Shown here in pieces: positions 52,566 through 61,596 of a stretch of 64,000 bases of DNA. The notes beneath the pieces are model-generated. The model saw only the letters and a list, made by a program, of their open reading frames with translations. It had not been told where the DNA came from and searched no databases. Location of the stretch: contig NZ_MIEK01000012.1 in assembly GCF_001742285.1 (NCBI RefSeq), forward strand, positions 62,001 through 126,000. The letters run 5' to 3'. This DNA is from Enterococcus rivorum (GTDB lineage Bacteria > Bacillota > Bacilli > Lactobacillales > Enterococcaceae). Numbering within the stretch: the stretch's first letter is position 1; each line of letters begins with the position of its first letter. The translations under genes and the position numbers were made by a program.

Positions 52566-55217
52566 CTATTTCACTTGTTCGAATTTTAGTGTCATTAGAT
52601 ATTTTGGCGTTAACATTGGACTTAGTGGATTAAAAAATTTCCCTCCAAAATCTAGTTGGAATTCCTTTTGATCGGTTGTATTTAAATCTCCTATTAATAC
52701 AGGATTGTCCCCTACAGATTCCGTTAAATCCGTTTCATAACTAGTTTTTCCAACCCCAAATAATTTTAGATTAAGACTATCTTCTCCAAATTGGCCATTG
52801 TCATCTGACACCAACTGAATTGAACCTGCATCTTCATTTTTCTTATTTAGGTTCGATACCATTACTTGCACCGGAACAGTCCCTTTATTTACAACCTGAT
52901 ACTCATCACTCTGGGAATAAATCTGACCCGCTTCTACAGTCTCTAAATCTTTATTTTTCGTTTGAAAAGCCATCTCAATTGGGATTTCTACATCAATGAT
53001 TTCTTCAATTCCAGTCGTAAATTGCGTTATCGGCAGTTCCGTTAGGACAATTTCCTCCCCTGAAACACCAGTAACTCGGACTCTTACATAGTAAGTCGTT
53101 TCTGGAGTTAAGCCAGACAATTCATAAGAAAATTTTTCATTTTTATTCCCAGTAGAAGTTGGTGTTACACTTTCATAGGTTGTAAACTTATTATTTTCAC
53201 TATAGTCAATTGCTACAGCTTGATAAACACCACCATAATCTACGGGATTGTTTAGAATCGGGCTTTCTTCTCCATTGCTAAAATCTGTCCATACGCCAGT
53301 ATCACTTGCAAGCACTCCAGAAATAGTAGCTGAACGATCGCGTATCTCTCTTACATGAATATGCTCTAAAGTAGGTAGAGTAGAAAATGCTACTGGTGTA
53401 GAAAAAGAACTGCGGCCATTTTGATTCGTTACCATTGCCTGATACCAATAATTTGTATTAGGGTTTAATCCATTGACTTGATACCCATAAGTAAAGACAT
53501 GAGACGTATCTAACCCTTTAAAATCTGTTACATTCTCAATATGCTTCGCCTTTTCAAGGGTTCCTGTATCTTCTAAGGAATTAAATAAAAGGTATTTCAC
53601 TTCTTTTGCTGGACTTTCAAAGTTTTCGGAAGTAACAGATAACTTCGCAGAATTGTCTGTTTGATCCTCAACTTTTGTTGATAAAATTTTCGGTACTAAA
53701 ATACTTTCAAAAACAAGCCGATAAGACGAGCCTAAAAGCTTTAGATTTGTAGAAGAAAGTTGCTCCCCTCCAAGATTACGATAGACTGTCCCATTAGCAT
53801 TTAACCGAGCCTCAGTCGCATCAAATGTTCCCAACTTTGCACTTGAATTTGAATAACTTTCAACTTTCATACGATTACTTGCCAGAAGAGATACGTTTTC
53901 AACAGCAGTAGAATTCGCCAATAACCCTAAAGTCCCTTGAGCTGTCCCACTAAAATCAACTTTTTTTGGATCAAGTAGGTTTAGATTGAATTGATTATTG
54001 GAAGAAAGATCAAACATCGGCCCAGAAGCAATTGTCATGTCTAGCTTGGCATTTTCTTTGACAGTAAATGAGCCTTTTGCATCTTTAATTTGAATTGGAA
54101 GTTGCAATGATAAATTTACTGACGATTTTTTTTGAAAATCAAAGGTTACAGTTGAATTATTATTCAGATTAGGATAGATAAATCTTTTTCTAGTTGCATT
54201 CGAGACATCCGTTTGCTTGACACTTAAATAACCATTTTCTTCTACTGTAATCTTTTGATCAAAACTAGCAGAGCTATAAATAAACGCTCGATTGGTTGTA
54301 ACATCAAAAGAGGCATCTTTTCGCACTACTATTTGGGTCGTATCTTTGTATGGATTGTTGCTATTTGTGCTATAAGAATAAATTAGCCCATCAATTGAAT
54401 AAGCATCATGATTAACTGTAGTACGACCTGACTCAATTTCTATATAATTCGTTTCAGCCCATTCTTGAGCATATAAACCTCTGCCAGTTTGAATAAATTG
54501 ATTATTTCCCCTCAAAATGATGGCGCCGTTAGGATTGTATAGAGGTTGCCCACTATCACTGTAATAACTTATTCCATCGTAAATAATCGTCATATTAGAA
54601 TAAGTGGAATTCCCCGTAACAATTCCATAATAGCCTACAGAACCAGAACCGTCTGTATTACCAATTACAGCATTCTTAATTGTTACTGTCGCATTGTTTT
54701 CTTCTAAATAAAAACCAGTGTTATAACTCCCGGCTTTGCTATATGTAATTTTATACCCATTTCCATCTATCACTACACCATCAGACAATTTGAAACCACT
54801 CTGCGCTAAATCAATATTCTTAGTTAATCGAAAGAGTTTCTTACCTTCTGAAAGATAGGTTCTTAATTGAGTAGCTGTATCTACTAACCAGTAAGCATCT
54901 TCTCTTACTAGTTCAGTTTTGAGCATATCATCGTTTGATTCAATCAAACTTGATGAAGGCTCCTTCGTATCGTAGATTGTTTCAGAACTCATTGTTGTTT
55001 CATATGTATTAGAAGTCATTTCAGACATTTCTATTGAATCACTGACAGAATCATTACTACTTTCATCTATTGATTCTTCCGTTGAATCAGATTCTGTTAT
55101 TGTTATTTTATCACTAAAATTTATTCTTTCTGAGGCATTTACAATTAAACTTGAATTAGAATTAACGAGAAAAAGAAGAATTGTTGCTAAAGTAACAAGT
55201 CTATTTAACTTTTTCAA
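52566..55217 (-). CDS. Secreted pectate-lyase-like/FN3 adhesin (operon copy 1)
   Basis: An 883-aa exported protein. Signal peptide at about 1-28; Ser/Thr/Glu-rich linker at about 35-95. A pectate-lyase-like adhesive beta-helix region follows at about 105-510, starting WLVDTATQLRTYLSEGKKLFRLTKNIDL in two runs, with GVVIDGNGYKITYSKAG and ATVTIKNAVIGNTDGSG. Two FN3-like segments lie in about 520-730 (GLNPNTNYWYQAMVTNQNGRS; LTPETTYYVRVRVTG). The C-terminal beta domain begins IDVEIPIEMAFQTKNKDL and ends LMTLKFEQVK. There is no sortase signal, so retention probably relies on the co-encoded proteins. The start is TTG at 55217, 7 nt after AAGGGAG; the paralogue also starts with TTG. Confidence 0.83.
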   Translation of the reverse strand: MKKLNRLVTLATILLFLVNSNSSLIVNASERINFSDKITITESDSTEESIDESSNDSVSDSIEMSEMTSNTYETTMSSETIYDTKEPSSSLIESNDDMLKTELVREDAYWLVDTATQLRTYLSEGKKLFRLTKNIDLAQSGFKLSDGVVIDGNGYKITYSKAGSYNTGFYLEENNATVTIKNAVIGNTDGSGSVGYYGIVTGNSTYSNMTIIYDGISYYSDSGQPLYNPNGAIILRGNNQFIQTGRGLYAQEWAETNYIEIESGRTTVNHDAYSIDGLIYSYSTNSNNPYKDTTQIVVRKDASFDVTTNRAFIYSSASFDQKITVEENGYLSVKQTDVSNATRKRFIYPNLNNNSTVTFDFQKKSSVNLSLQLPIQIKDAKGSFTVKENAKLDMTIASGPMFDLSSNNQFNLNLLDPKKVDFSGTAQGTLGLLANSTAVENVSLLASNRMKVESYSNSSAKLGTFDATEARLNANGTVYRNLGGEQLSSTNLKLLGSSYRLVFESILVPKILSTKVEDQTDNSAKLSVTSENFESPAKEVKYLLFNSLEDTGTLEKAKHIENVTDFKGLDTSHVFTYGYQVNGLNPNTNYWYQAMVTNQNGRSSFSTPVAFSTLPTLEHIHVREIRDRSATISGVLASDTGVWTDFSNGEESPILNNPVDYGGVYQAVAIDYSENNKFTTYESVTPTSTGNKNEKFSYELSGLTPETTYYVRVRVTGVSGEEIVLTELPITQFTTGIEEIIDVEIPIEMAFQTKNKDLETVEAGQIYSQSDEYQVVNKGTVPVQVMVSNLNKKNEDAGSIQLVSDDNGQFGEDSLNLKLFGVGKTSYETDLTESVGDNPVLIGDLNTTDQKEFQLDFGGKFFNPLSPMLTPKYLMTLKFEQVK

Positions 55218-55311
55218 ACACTCACTCCCTTCATTCATATATTTACAAATAAAAAACTAACAAAGTTTTCTTATTCACAAATTTTGATGTTCTAAAAAAA
55301 AACACTTTGTA

Positions 55312-55341
55312 ATACTAACAAAGAAATATATCAATTGTCAA
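55312..55341 (-). promoter_or_regulatory. Promoter of surface operon copy 1
   Basis: On the minus strand TTGACA, 18 bp, TAGTAT, with the spacer ending TTTCTTTGT, similar to the promoter of copy 2. The remaining stretch to the IS element (55342-55773) is AT-rich and shows no gene that I can support. Confidence 0.7.
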
Positions 55342-55773
55342 TAAATTATTTCATAAAATCAGAAATATATATCATAAAATAGATTTAAAATCGATAAAAA
55401 GTAGCATTATTTGAATTTGATTATATCTTTATAAGAAAAAATCTACACTTTAGAAGTGAAGCTACTTCAAAAATAAACTCAAATTACCATGAAGCAATCC
55501 GCATGCTAAAAGTTCCTTCTACATTGTTGCCTAATTAAGAGTGTAAAAATTTGAAAAACTCCCTCTAAGTAACGAATGTGACTTAGCAATCCATTTGCAT
55601 AGATGCACTTATCGCCGTTTTTTCTCGTGATTCGATGTAGAAAAATCATTGCTTGGCTTAAAGAACTAAAAGCTTCTGTCCAAAATTCTCAATGGATATA
55701 AATTATTAAACAACATAATAAAACAAACTTTTCTAATAAAATCAGATAATCAATATAAAAGGACAAAAAAAAT

Positions 55774-56756
55774 GGTTCTATACTATTTTGCGTTGGTGGA
55801 AATTCCTAAAGGAAAACCTACCAGCACTTTTTTGAGTGTTCAAACACAAAAAAGGAACAACAAACTGATAAAATGAAATCGACAAAAACCACAAATCATC
55901 AGAAAGGTTGTTCCTCTATGGATAAGAATAACAGAATTTTACTTGGACTAGCAGCTAAACATCTCTCCTTATGATCAATTACTCAAGTTGGTGTTTCCAA
56001 ATGCCCAACTCATCACTGATTGTTTTCACATTGTCCAACAGATGAATCGAGCCTTAAATCAACTGTGGATAAAGACCATGAAGGCCTTTCAGCATTCCTC
56101 TCCACAAGAGCAGAAGCAGTACCGTCCACTCAAACGGTATTGTCGATGAATTACTCAGCCACAATTCAAACCTTGCGTATTGCTTACGATACCGTTCAAT
56201 TTCTCAAATATGCATTTACTCATCAAAATGACAAGTGTTTCTTTGAAGAGCTTGATACGCTAGATCCCCGATTGCCTTTATGGTTCAAAAAGAAACTGAG
56301 TTTCTTCATGAAGCATAAACAAGGAATGACTAACGCTTTCTGTTTTTCTTTTTCTAACGGGATTACAGAAGAGGTGAATCACAAGATTAAGGTAATCAAA
56401 CGGGTTGCTTATGGCTACCGTAATTTCTATCATTTTCGTTCACGTCTTTACATTGTTCAAGGTCTTATTTTTTCATAGCATTAACAGGAGAAATAGGCGA
56501 ATATCTCCGCAGCTATAAGGGCAAATCGGGAATTAGCGGCTGTGTATCCATGTTCTTACAGCTGCTTTGACTCGATGTAGGAATGGAATTGGCACAGGGT
56601 TCGCCAAGTCGCTTCCGACCAGTTGCCCAGATCATTCTCGCTGTTTTTCTTCTTTCAAAAAAACTTAAAACAAAACCAGAGATTCTCTGTTTTTTGTTTC
56701 AAGCTCTTCGATTTTATTCAGTTTTTTGTTCTACCATCAGGATTTGACATAGAACC
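55774..56756 (+). mobile_element. ISL3-family insertion sequence remnant
   Basis: A 983-bp element bounded by imperfect inverted repeats beginning GGTTCTAT on both ends (55774 inward and 56756 inward), flanked by identical 8-bp direct repeats AAAAAAAT (55766-55773 and 56757-56764). An 8-bp target duplication is characteristic of ISL3. Full members are about 1.4 kb, so around one third is missing. The right third (56480-56690) has a higher GC content than the surroundings. Confidence 0.88.
55918..56478 (+). pseudogene. Degenerate ISL3 transposase
   Basis: The remains are in at least three pieces. A start-like ATGGATAAGAATAACAG lies at 55918, after which most of the N-terminal half is deleted. 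From about 55973 one frame reads QLLKLVFPNAQLITDCFHIV, a catalytic-domain segment with the DxFHI pattern, and QQMNRALNQLW. From about 56145 another frame carries the C-terminal IQTLRIAYDTVQFLKYAF, WFKKKLSFFMKHKQGMTNAF, and SNGITEEVNHKIKVIKRVAYGYRNFYHF up to 56478, given here in separate runs. A deletion and a frameshift make it non-functional. Confidence 0.87.
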
Positions 56757-56793
56757 AAAAAAATCAGAACAAAAAATACACTTTTTGTTCTGA
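56757..56793 (-). terminator. Terminator of surface operon copy 2, with IS in its poly-U tract
   Basis: On the minus strand TCAGAACAAAAA pairs with TTTTTGTTCTGA (12 bp, 6-nt loop), followed by a T7 run. That T-run is the 8-bp target duplicated by the ISL3 element. Confidence 0.88.
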
Positions 56794-56824
56794 CCTTATT
56801 TCGATTTAACGTATCAGCCCTATT

Positions 56825-57154
56825 TTATAAAGAGCTCTTTTTAATAGTTTGATACCTTTTATTTAAGAGATAAGCACAACTTAGCATGATTAATCCAACT
56901 AAAAAGAGGAAATTTTTAGATTCTCCTGTAGCAGGAAATTTTTTCAAAAAAATTCGTTCTTCTTGAGGTTCTGCCAATTTCTCAACAGATTCTGAACTAG
57001 CTGATTCTCGGAAAGAAGTATCCTCTGTCCCACCAATCCGACCTTCTATTTGAATAGAAGCTGCAGATACATCTACATCATCATTTAGATAAAAACCTAT
57101 TCCTCCTGTTAACAGCACAACTAGTAAGAAATAGTTGAATAACTTTCGGAACAT
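56825..57154 (-). CDS. Small sortase-substrate protein with FPATG motif (operon copy 2)
   Basis: A 109-aa protein with an N-terminal signal peptide (LFNYFLLVVLLTGGIGFYL), IQIEGRIGG near residue 35, a Ser/Glu-rich linker and a C-terminal sorting signal FPATGESKN. A hydrophobic stretch and a basic tail (NKRYQTIKKSSL) follow. FPxTG is a known non-canonical sortase A motif in low-GC Gram-positives; the copy-1 protein has the standard LPSTG. The start is ATG 57154 (MFRKLFNYF), 6 nt after GAGGTG; a GTG three codons upstream is part of that site. It is the last gene of operon copy 2. Confidence 0.83.
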   Translation of the reverse strand: MFRKLFNYFLLVVLLTGGIGFYLNDDVDVSAASIQIEGRIGGTEDTSFRESASSESVEKLAEPQEERIFLKKFPATGESKNFLFLVGLIMLSCAYLLNKRYQTIKKSSL

Positions 57155-57188
57155 GATTTCCACCTCACTGCCTTATATTTAAGTATAA

Positions 57189-57845
57189 CTATCTACCAAT
57201 TTTTTCTCCATTTGCTTGAATAGAAACGAACCTTAATGTTAGTGTATAGTTCTCATTCGTTGCTTTTGTTGCGGCATCTGTTGGTAAGTTTTGCGATTCT
57301 CCTAAGTAATTAAATTCCGCTCTTTTACCCAAGCTTTCTCCACTACCAATTTCTAATTCATAATTTTTATTGGCTAAAACTAACCACGGAAGCTCTGGAG
57401 CAGACTTTATAAATAGTTGTCCATTATTAACAATCCCAACTGAAGTCGGTTCATTCTTTATTGCTGGAAATACTGGTTGCGGGTTTATTCTTAATTCTTT
57501 TACATATTTTGGTGTTCCTGTCATTTTCTCAACATAGACTGCTACTCCACGCCCAGAGTTATTTTCGACACTATATGTAGCCGAGGTAATATCTTTGTGT
57601 TTACTAGCGGTTGTTGTATGAAAAGCTGTTGCTGTATCTAATGTTACATTAATCCAATCATCAAACCCTTCAGGGATTTCAGTAGTTGGATCGGTATTGT
57701 CTAGTTTACCGATGGTTCCTTTGATCTCAATATCTCCAGTTTTTACACCATCTAATGTGTCTGCTGTACTAATTGAACTAAAGCCAGTAAAACCTAACCC
57801 TATAATCATTGTTGCTGCAAATAGTTTGTTGTGTGTTTTCATCAT
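57189..57845 (-). CDS. WxL-like secreted surface protein (operon copy 2)
   Basis: A 218-aa protein, paralogue of 51321-51968, with a signal peptide (about 1-29) and the same blocks: GDIEIKGTIGKLDNTDPTTE, NNSGRGVAVYVEKMTGTPKY, a Trp motif LPWLVLAN, and the ending NYTLTLRFVSIQANG. As in copy 1, the C-terminal WxL motif is replaced (LTLRF). Two ATG codons in a row (57845 and 57842) follow AAGGGGA; either may be used. It lies 52 bp after the small membrane protein gene and 34 bp before the FPATG gene. Confidence 0.72.
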   Translation of the reverse strand: MMKTHNKLFAATMIIGLGFTGFSSISTADTLDGVKTGDIEIKGTIGKLDNTDPTTEIPEGFDDWINVTLDTATAFHTTTASKHKDITSATYSVENNSGRGVAVYVEKMTGTPKYVKELRINPQPVFPAIKNEPTSVGIVNNGQLFIKSAPELPWLVLANKNYELEIGSGESLGKRAEFNYLGESQNLPTDAATKATNENYTLTLRFVSIQANGEKIGR

Positions 57846-57897
57846 TCTTGTTCCCCTTTATCTACTATATTTTTTCAGTTATTCTGTAAAACCTACT

Positions 57898-58425
57898 TTA
57901 AGTTAATACGATAATTGTGATACTCGCTTGCACTTGACCTCTTTTTTCTTTTGTTTCAGGATCATAAATATTAAAGGTAGCAGTGGCTGGATACTCTCCT
58001 TTAGTCAAATTTTTATCTAATTTAGCTTCTGTGACTTCATAGCCCGGTTGAATGGCTCCTGAAGAATAGACTTTTTCTTGCCCTTCTTCATCAAGTGTAA
58101 TAATGACTTCGATTGGATAGGCATTGGCTTTAGGATTTTGAATAAATAGTTTTCCAGTATCATTGCCATTTTGAAACAGTGCTTCTGGCTTAATAACCAT
58201 ATTAAACTTACTAGCATCAACCTCTTTTTGTTCCGCTGCATTGACTTCTTTATCTGTCATTTTCTTGGCACCTTTTTTATCTGGTAAATAGTCACCAGAA
58301 ACCACTCTTACAGGTTCCTTTTGCGAAAAATAATAGTAGGTTCCTCCGCCAATTGCTATCAAAGCAAGTAGCAATAATAGTAACCATTTTTTTCTATTTT
58401 TCTTATTTTCTGTTTTCGTTTCTAT
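57898..58425 (-). CDS. Small type II membrane protein with apparent ATA start (operon copy 2)
   Basis: Paralogue of the gene at 52026-52553 and exactly the same length (175 residues) when read from ATA at 58425. The N-terminus is basic (ETKTENKKNRKKW), the helix is LLLLLLALIAIGGGTYYYF, and the outside domain has VSGDYLPDKKGAKKMTDKEV, VIKPEALFQN and VQASITIIVL. AGGAGG lies 8 nt before the ATA. The only ordinary start candidate is TTG 58374, which is inside the membrane helix and is not conserved in copy 1 (CTT there). The preceding adhesin gene ends with TAG in the same frame, 12 nt before the ATA. Confidence 0.7.
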   Translation of the reverse strand: METKTENKKNRKKWLLLLLLALIAIGGGTYYYFSQKEPVRVVSGDYLPDKKGAKKMTDKEVNAAEQKEVDASKFNMVIKPEALFQNGNDTGKLFIQNPKANAYPIEVIITLDEEGQEKVYSSGAIQPGYEVTEAKLDKNLTKGEYPATATFNIYDPETKEKRGQVQASITIIVLT

Positions 58426-58437
58426 TTTAAATTCCTC

Positions 58438-61104
58438 CTACTTCACTGGTTCAAATTTAAGTGTCATTTGATATTTCGGTAAAAGCATTGTCCGTAATGG
58501 ATTAAAGAATTTCCCTGAAAAATCTAATTGAATCTTCTTTTGATCGGTTGTATTTAAATTCCCTATCAAGACAGGATTTTCATTTACCACGTTCGCCAAA
58601 TCAGCTTCAAAAGTCGTTGCACCAAGACCTGATAATTTTATGCTTAGCGCATCTTTCCCTAATAAACTAACCGAATCCGATGTCAGCTCAATTGTTTCGG
58701 CATCTACATTTTGCTTTTTAAAATCAGAAACACTAACTTGAACTGGAACCGTCCCTTTATTCACCACCTGATAATCATCACGTTGTGAATAAATTTCACC
58801 AGCATCTTTTGTTCCTAAATCCTTATTTTTCGTTTGAAAAACCATCTCAATTGGAATTTCCACATCAATTACCTCTTCAAGCTGAGTCGTAAACTCTTTC
58901 ACTGGCGTTTCGCTTAAAATAAATTCTTCTCCAGAAACATCGGTTCCTTTAACCCTTACATAATAGGTAGTATTATCATCTAAACCAGTTAACTCGATGT
59001 AAAACATTTCATTCTTATTCCCGTCTAAAACCGGTTCTATTGTTTGATAATTTGCAAAGTTTTTATCTTTACTATATTCAAAAAATAGATTTGTATAAAT
59101 ACCACCATAATCAGCCTGCTTATTTTTGATAGGATTCTCTTCACCATTACTAAAATCAGTCCAAATTCCTGTATCACTGTCTAGCATAGCGAATAAAAGA
59201 ACGGAATGCGTTGTTACACTTCCTGCATATAACACGTTAAGTATCGGCTTCGTGGAAAAAGCAACCGGACTAGAAAGTTCACTTCGACCATTTTGATTCG
59301 TTACCATTGCTTGAAACCAATATTTAGTGTTAGGGTTTAATCCATTGATTGTATGCTCATAAGTAAACATGTTTGAAGTGTCTTTTCCTTCAAAATCAGT
59401 AACATTTTCAATATGTTTCGCTTTTTCCAACGTACCTGTGTCTTCTAATGAAGTAAACAAAAGATATTTTACTTCCTTTGCTGAGCTACCATAATTTTCC
59501 GAAGTCACTGACAACTGAGCAGAATTTCCGGTTTGCTGATTCACTTGTGTTGATAAAATCATGGGTATCTTGATACTTGTAAAAACAAGCCGTTTCGAAA
59601 GGCCCAAAAGCCTTAAATTCTCATCAGTAAGTTTCTCACCCATAATATTTTGATAAACTGTTCCATTAGCATTTAAAATAGTCGTTTTTGTCTCAAAATT
59701 AGATAACCAAGTTGTGGAATTAAAGTAACTATCTACTTTTACCTTATTACTAGTTAATACAGCTAAACTATCAACAGAAGCATTATCAGATAATAATCCA
59801 AAAGTACCTTGCCCTGTCCCTGTAAAATCCGCCAGTTTAGGATCATAAATGATGATTTTAAAATTATTTTTTGTAGTGATATCAAACGTTGGACCAGATG
59901 CTACAGACATATTTATCGTAGCATTTGGATTGACTATAAATGATCCCGTAGCTGCTTTAACTTGAATTGGCGCTTGTAAATCTAACCTTACGTTCGAGTT
60001 TTTGTCAAAATTAAATTTTGCAGTTGCGTAAGTATTCAAATCTGGATAAATAAATCTTTTTCTCACTAAGTTAGTAGCTTCTGTTTGTGAGATATTTAAG
60101 TGTCCGTTTTCCTCAACTGTGATATTTTGAGCAAAGCTAGCAGAACTATAAAGAAATGTATGATTTGTTTGAACATCAAACGTCGCCTCTTTCTTAACTA
60201 CAACCTGTGAACTATTCTTATATGGGTTTCCTGCTGCTGTACTATAGGAATAAATAAAACCATCTGTCGTTGTAGTCTGATGGTAGACAGTTGTTGTCCC
60301 ACTCTGTATTTCCACATAGTTTGTTTCCGCCCATTCTTGAGCATAGCTTCCAGATCCCATTTGAACAAATATATTTTCTCCTCGAAAAAGAAACTTTCCA
60401 TGTGGATTATACAAAGGCTGTCCATTATTACTAACATAAATTACATTCTCAAAAATAATTGTTGAGTTGCTAAATCCTGAGTTGCCGGTGACAATCCCAT
60501 AATAACCAGTTGCACCAGAGCCATCAACATTACCAAACTTTGTATTCTTAATCGTTACAGTCGCATTAGATTCTTCTAAACAAAAACCAGCTAGGTAACT
60601 TCCTGCTTTATTATAGGTAATTTTAAAGCTGTTTCCGTCAATGACTACACCATTAGATAATTTGTACGAAACCATTTCCAAATTAATATCATTTGTTAAA
60701 CGGAAAAGTTTCTTGCCTTCTAAAAGATAGGTCCTTAACTGAGCCTCTGTGCTTACCAGCCAATAAGAATCTGAATCTTGTTTACTCGCTAGATACTCTC
60801 TTTTTTCAATCTTATGTATTTCTGATGAAGACTCTGAAGTCATATCTGAACTTTCTACAGTTTCAGGAACTTCTATGTTTTTATCTGAATTTACTATTTC
60901 AGGATTTTCTGAAGAATCACTACTTGGTTCTATTGTACTTTCTTTGCTAGTTGCTTCATCTTTTACCTTGGAAGATGTTGTTACCGTTTTCTCAAGTTTT
61001 TCTGTTTGCCCTTCTGATATTGCTTGAGCTTTAACAGCAAAACAACTATTTAGAATAAAAGAAATGAAGACCGCTAAAACAATTATTTTATTTAACTTTT
61101 TCAA
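58438..61104 (-). CDS. Secreted pectate-lyase-like/FN3 adhesin (operon copy 2)
   Basis: An 888-aa exported protein, paralogue of 52566-55217 with the same domain order: signal peptide (about 1-27), Ser/Thr/Glu/Lys-rich linker (about 30-100), pectate-lyase-like beta-helix (YWLVSTEAQLRTYLLEGKKL, GVVIDGNSFKITYNKAGSYL, TVTIKNTKFGNVDGSGATGY), FN3-like segments (GLNPNTKYWFQAMVTNQNG; GLDDNTTYYVRVKGTD) and a C-terminal beta domain (IDVEIPIEMVFQTKNKDL to LKFEPVK). The linker differs more between copies than the folded domains. The start is TTG 61104 after AGGAGGGAGGG. No sorting signal is present. It is the first gene of operon copy 2. Confidence 0.83.
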   Translation of the reverse strand: MKKLNKIIVLAVFISFILNSCFAVKAQAISEGQTEKLEKTVTTSSKVKDEATSKESTIEPSSDSSENPEIVNSDKNIEVPETVESSDMTSESSSEIHKIEKREYLASKQDSDSYWLVSTEAQLRTYLLEGKKLFRLTNDINLEMVSYKLSNGVVIDGNSFKITYNKAGSYLAGFCLEESNATVTIKNTKFGNVDGSGATGYYGIVTGNSGFSNSTIIFENVIYVSNNGQPLYNPHGKFLFRGENIFVQMGSGSYAQEWAETNYVEIQSGTTTVYHQTTTTDGFIYSYSTAAGNPYKNSSQVVVKKEATFDVQTNHTFLYSSASFAQNITVEENGHLNISQTEATNLVRKRFIYPDLNTYATAKFNFDKNSNVRLDLQAPIQVKAATGSFIVNPNATINMSVASGPTFDITTKNNFKIIIYDPKLADFTGTGQGTFGLLSDNASVDSLAVLTSNKVKVDSYFNSTTWLSNFETKTTILNANGTVYQNIMGEKLTDENLRLLGLSKRLVFTSIKIPMILSTQVNQQTGNSAQLSVTSENYGSSAKEVKYLLFTSLEDTGTLEKAKHIENVTDFEGKDTSNMFTYEHTINGLNPNTKYWFQAMVTNQNGRSELSSPVAFSTKPILNVLYAGSVTTHSVLLFAMLDSDTGIWTDFSNGEENPIKNKQADYGGIYTNLFFEYSKDKNFANYQTIEPVLDGNKNEMFYIELTGLDDNTTYYVRVKGTDVSGEEFILSETPVKEFTTQLEEVIDVEIPIEMVFQTKNKDLGTKDAGEIYSQRDDYQVVNKGTVPVQVSVSDFKKQNVDAETIELTSDSVSLLGKDALSIKLSGLGATTFEADLANVVNENPVLIGNLNTTDQKKIQLDFSGKFFNPLRTMLLPKYQMTLKFEPVK

Positions 61105-61219
61105 ACCCTCCCTCCTTCTAAAAAAATCCTAAATAAAATGAAAATAAAAAAAATCATATCGTTATATGAGAACTAAAATACACATAAAAACATGCTTTAT
61201 ATAATAATATTATACATTT

Positions 61220-61248
61220 ATACTACCAACGAAAGTTAAATAAGTCAA
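61220..61248 (-). promoter_or_regulatory. Promoter of surface operon copy 2
   Basis: On the minus strand TTGACT, 17 bp, TAGTAT; the spacer end TTTCGTTGG resembles that of copy 1. The interval 61105-61596 is otherwise very AT-rich, with a terminator at 61410-61450. Confidence 0.65.
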
Positions 61249-61409
61249 TGCGAAATATCTCTTTATTCTTTTTTATGATATAAAAAAAATATTTTATAAA
61301 AATAAAAAACGAGAGGATATATGGTTTTTCTGTATCAAAATTTAGTTTCAACAGTCTGATTTCTTTTTCTTTTTAATTATTTTAAACCAATAGAAGGATC
61401 AATTATAAA

Positions 61410-61450
61410 AAAAAAGCTTAAAACAAAAAATATTTGTTCTAAACTTTTTT
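61410..61450 (-). terminator. Intrinsic terminator after the PsiE-like gene
   Basis: On the minus strand AAAAAGTTTAGAACAAA pairs imperfectly with TTTGTTTTAAGCTTTTT and runs into a T-rich stretch. Confidence 0.7.
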
Positions 61451-61596
61451 AATTTTTTATCTCTAGTAACCTAATCCTAGACAAAAAATAAAATTTACAA
61501 AAATTCAACTTAATTGAATTTTTATCCTAAAATAGAAAGTTGAATTATTTTAAAAAGAATAAATTTGTTTATGCGAATCAATCAAAAATAATTACT

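Noticed and set aside
55480-55740. Possible second IS fragment left of the ISL3 remnant (short frame ending KELKASVQNSQWI)
   Set aside because: Too short and without inverted repeats or a recognisable transposase motif.
56020-56478. A 152-codon open frame that could be called as an intact gene
   Set aside because: Its second half is the C-terminal part of an ISL3 transposase, and its first part is out of frame with the upstream transposase piece. It is a fragment inside a decayed IS.
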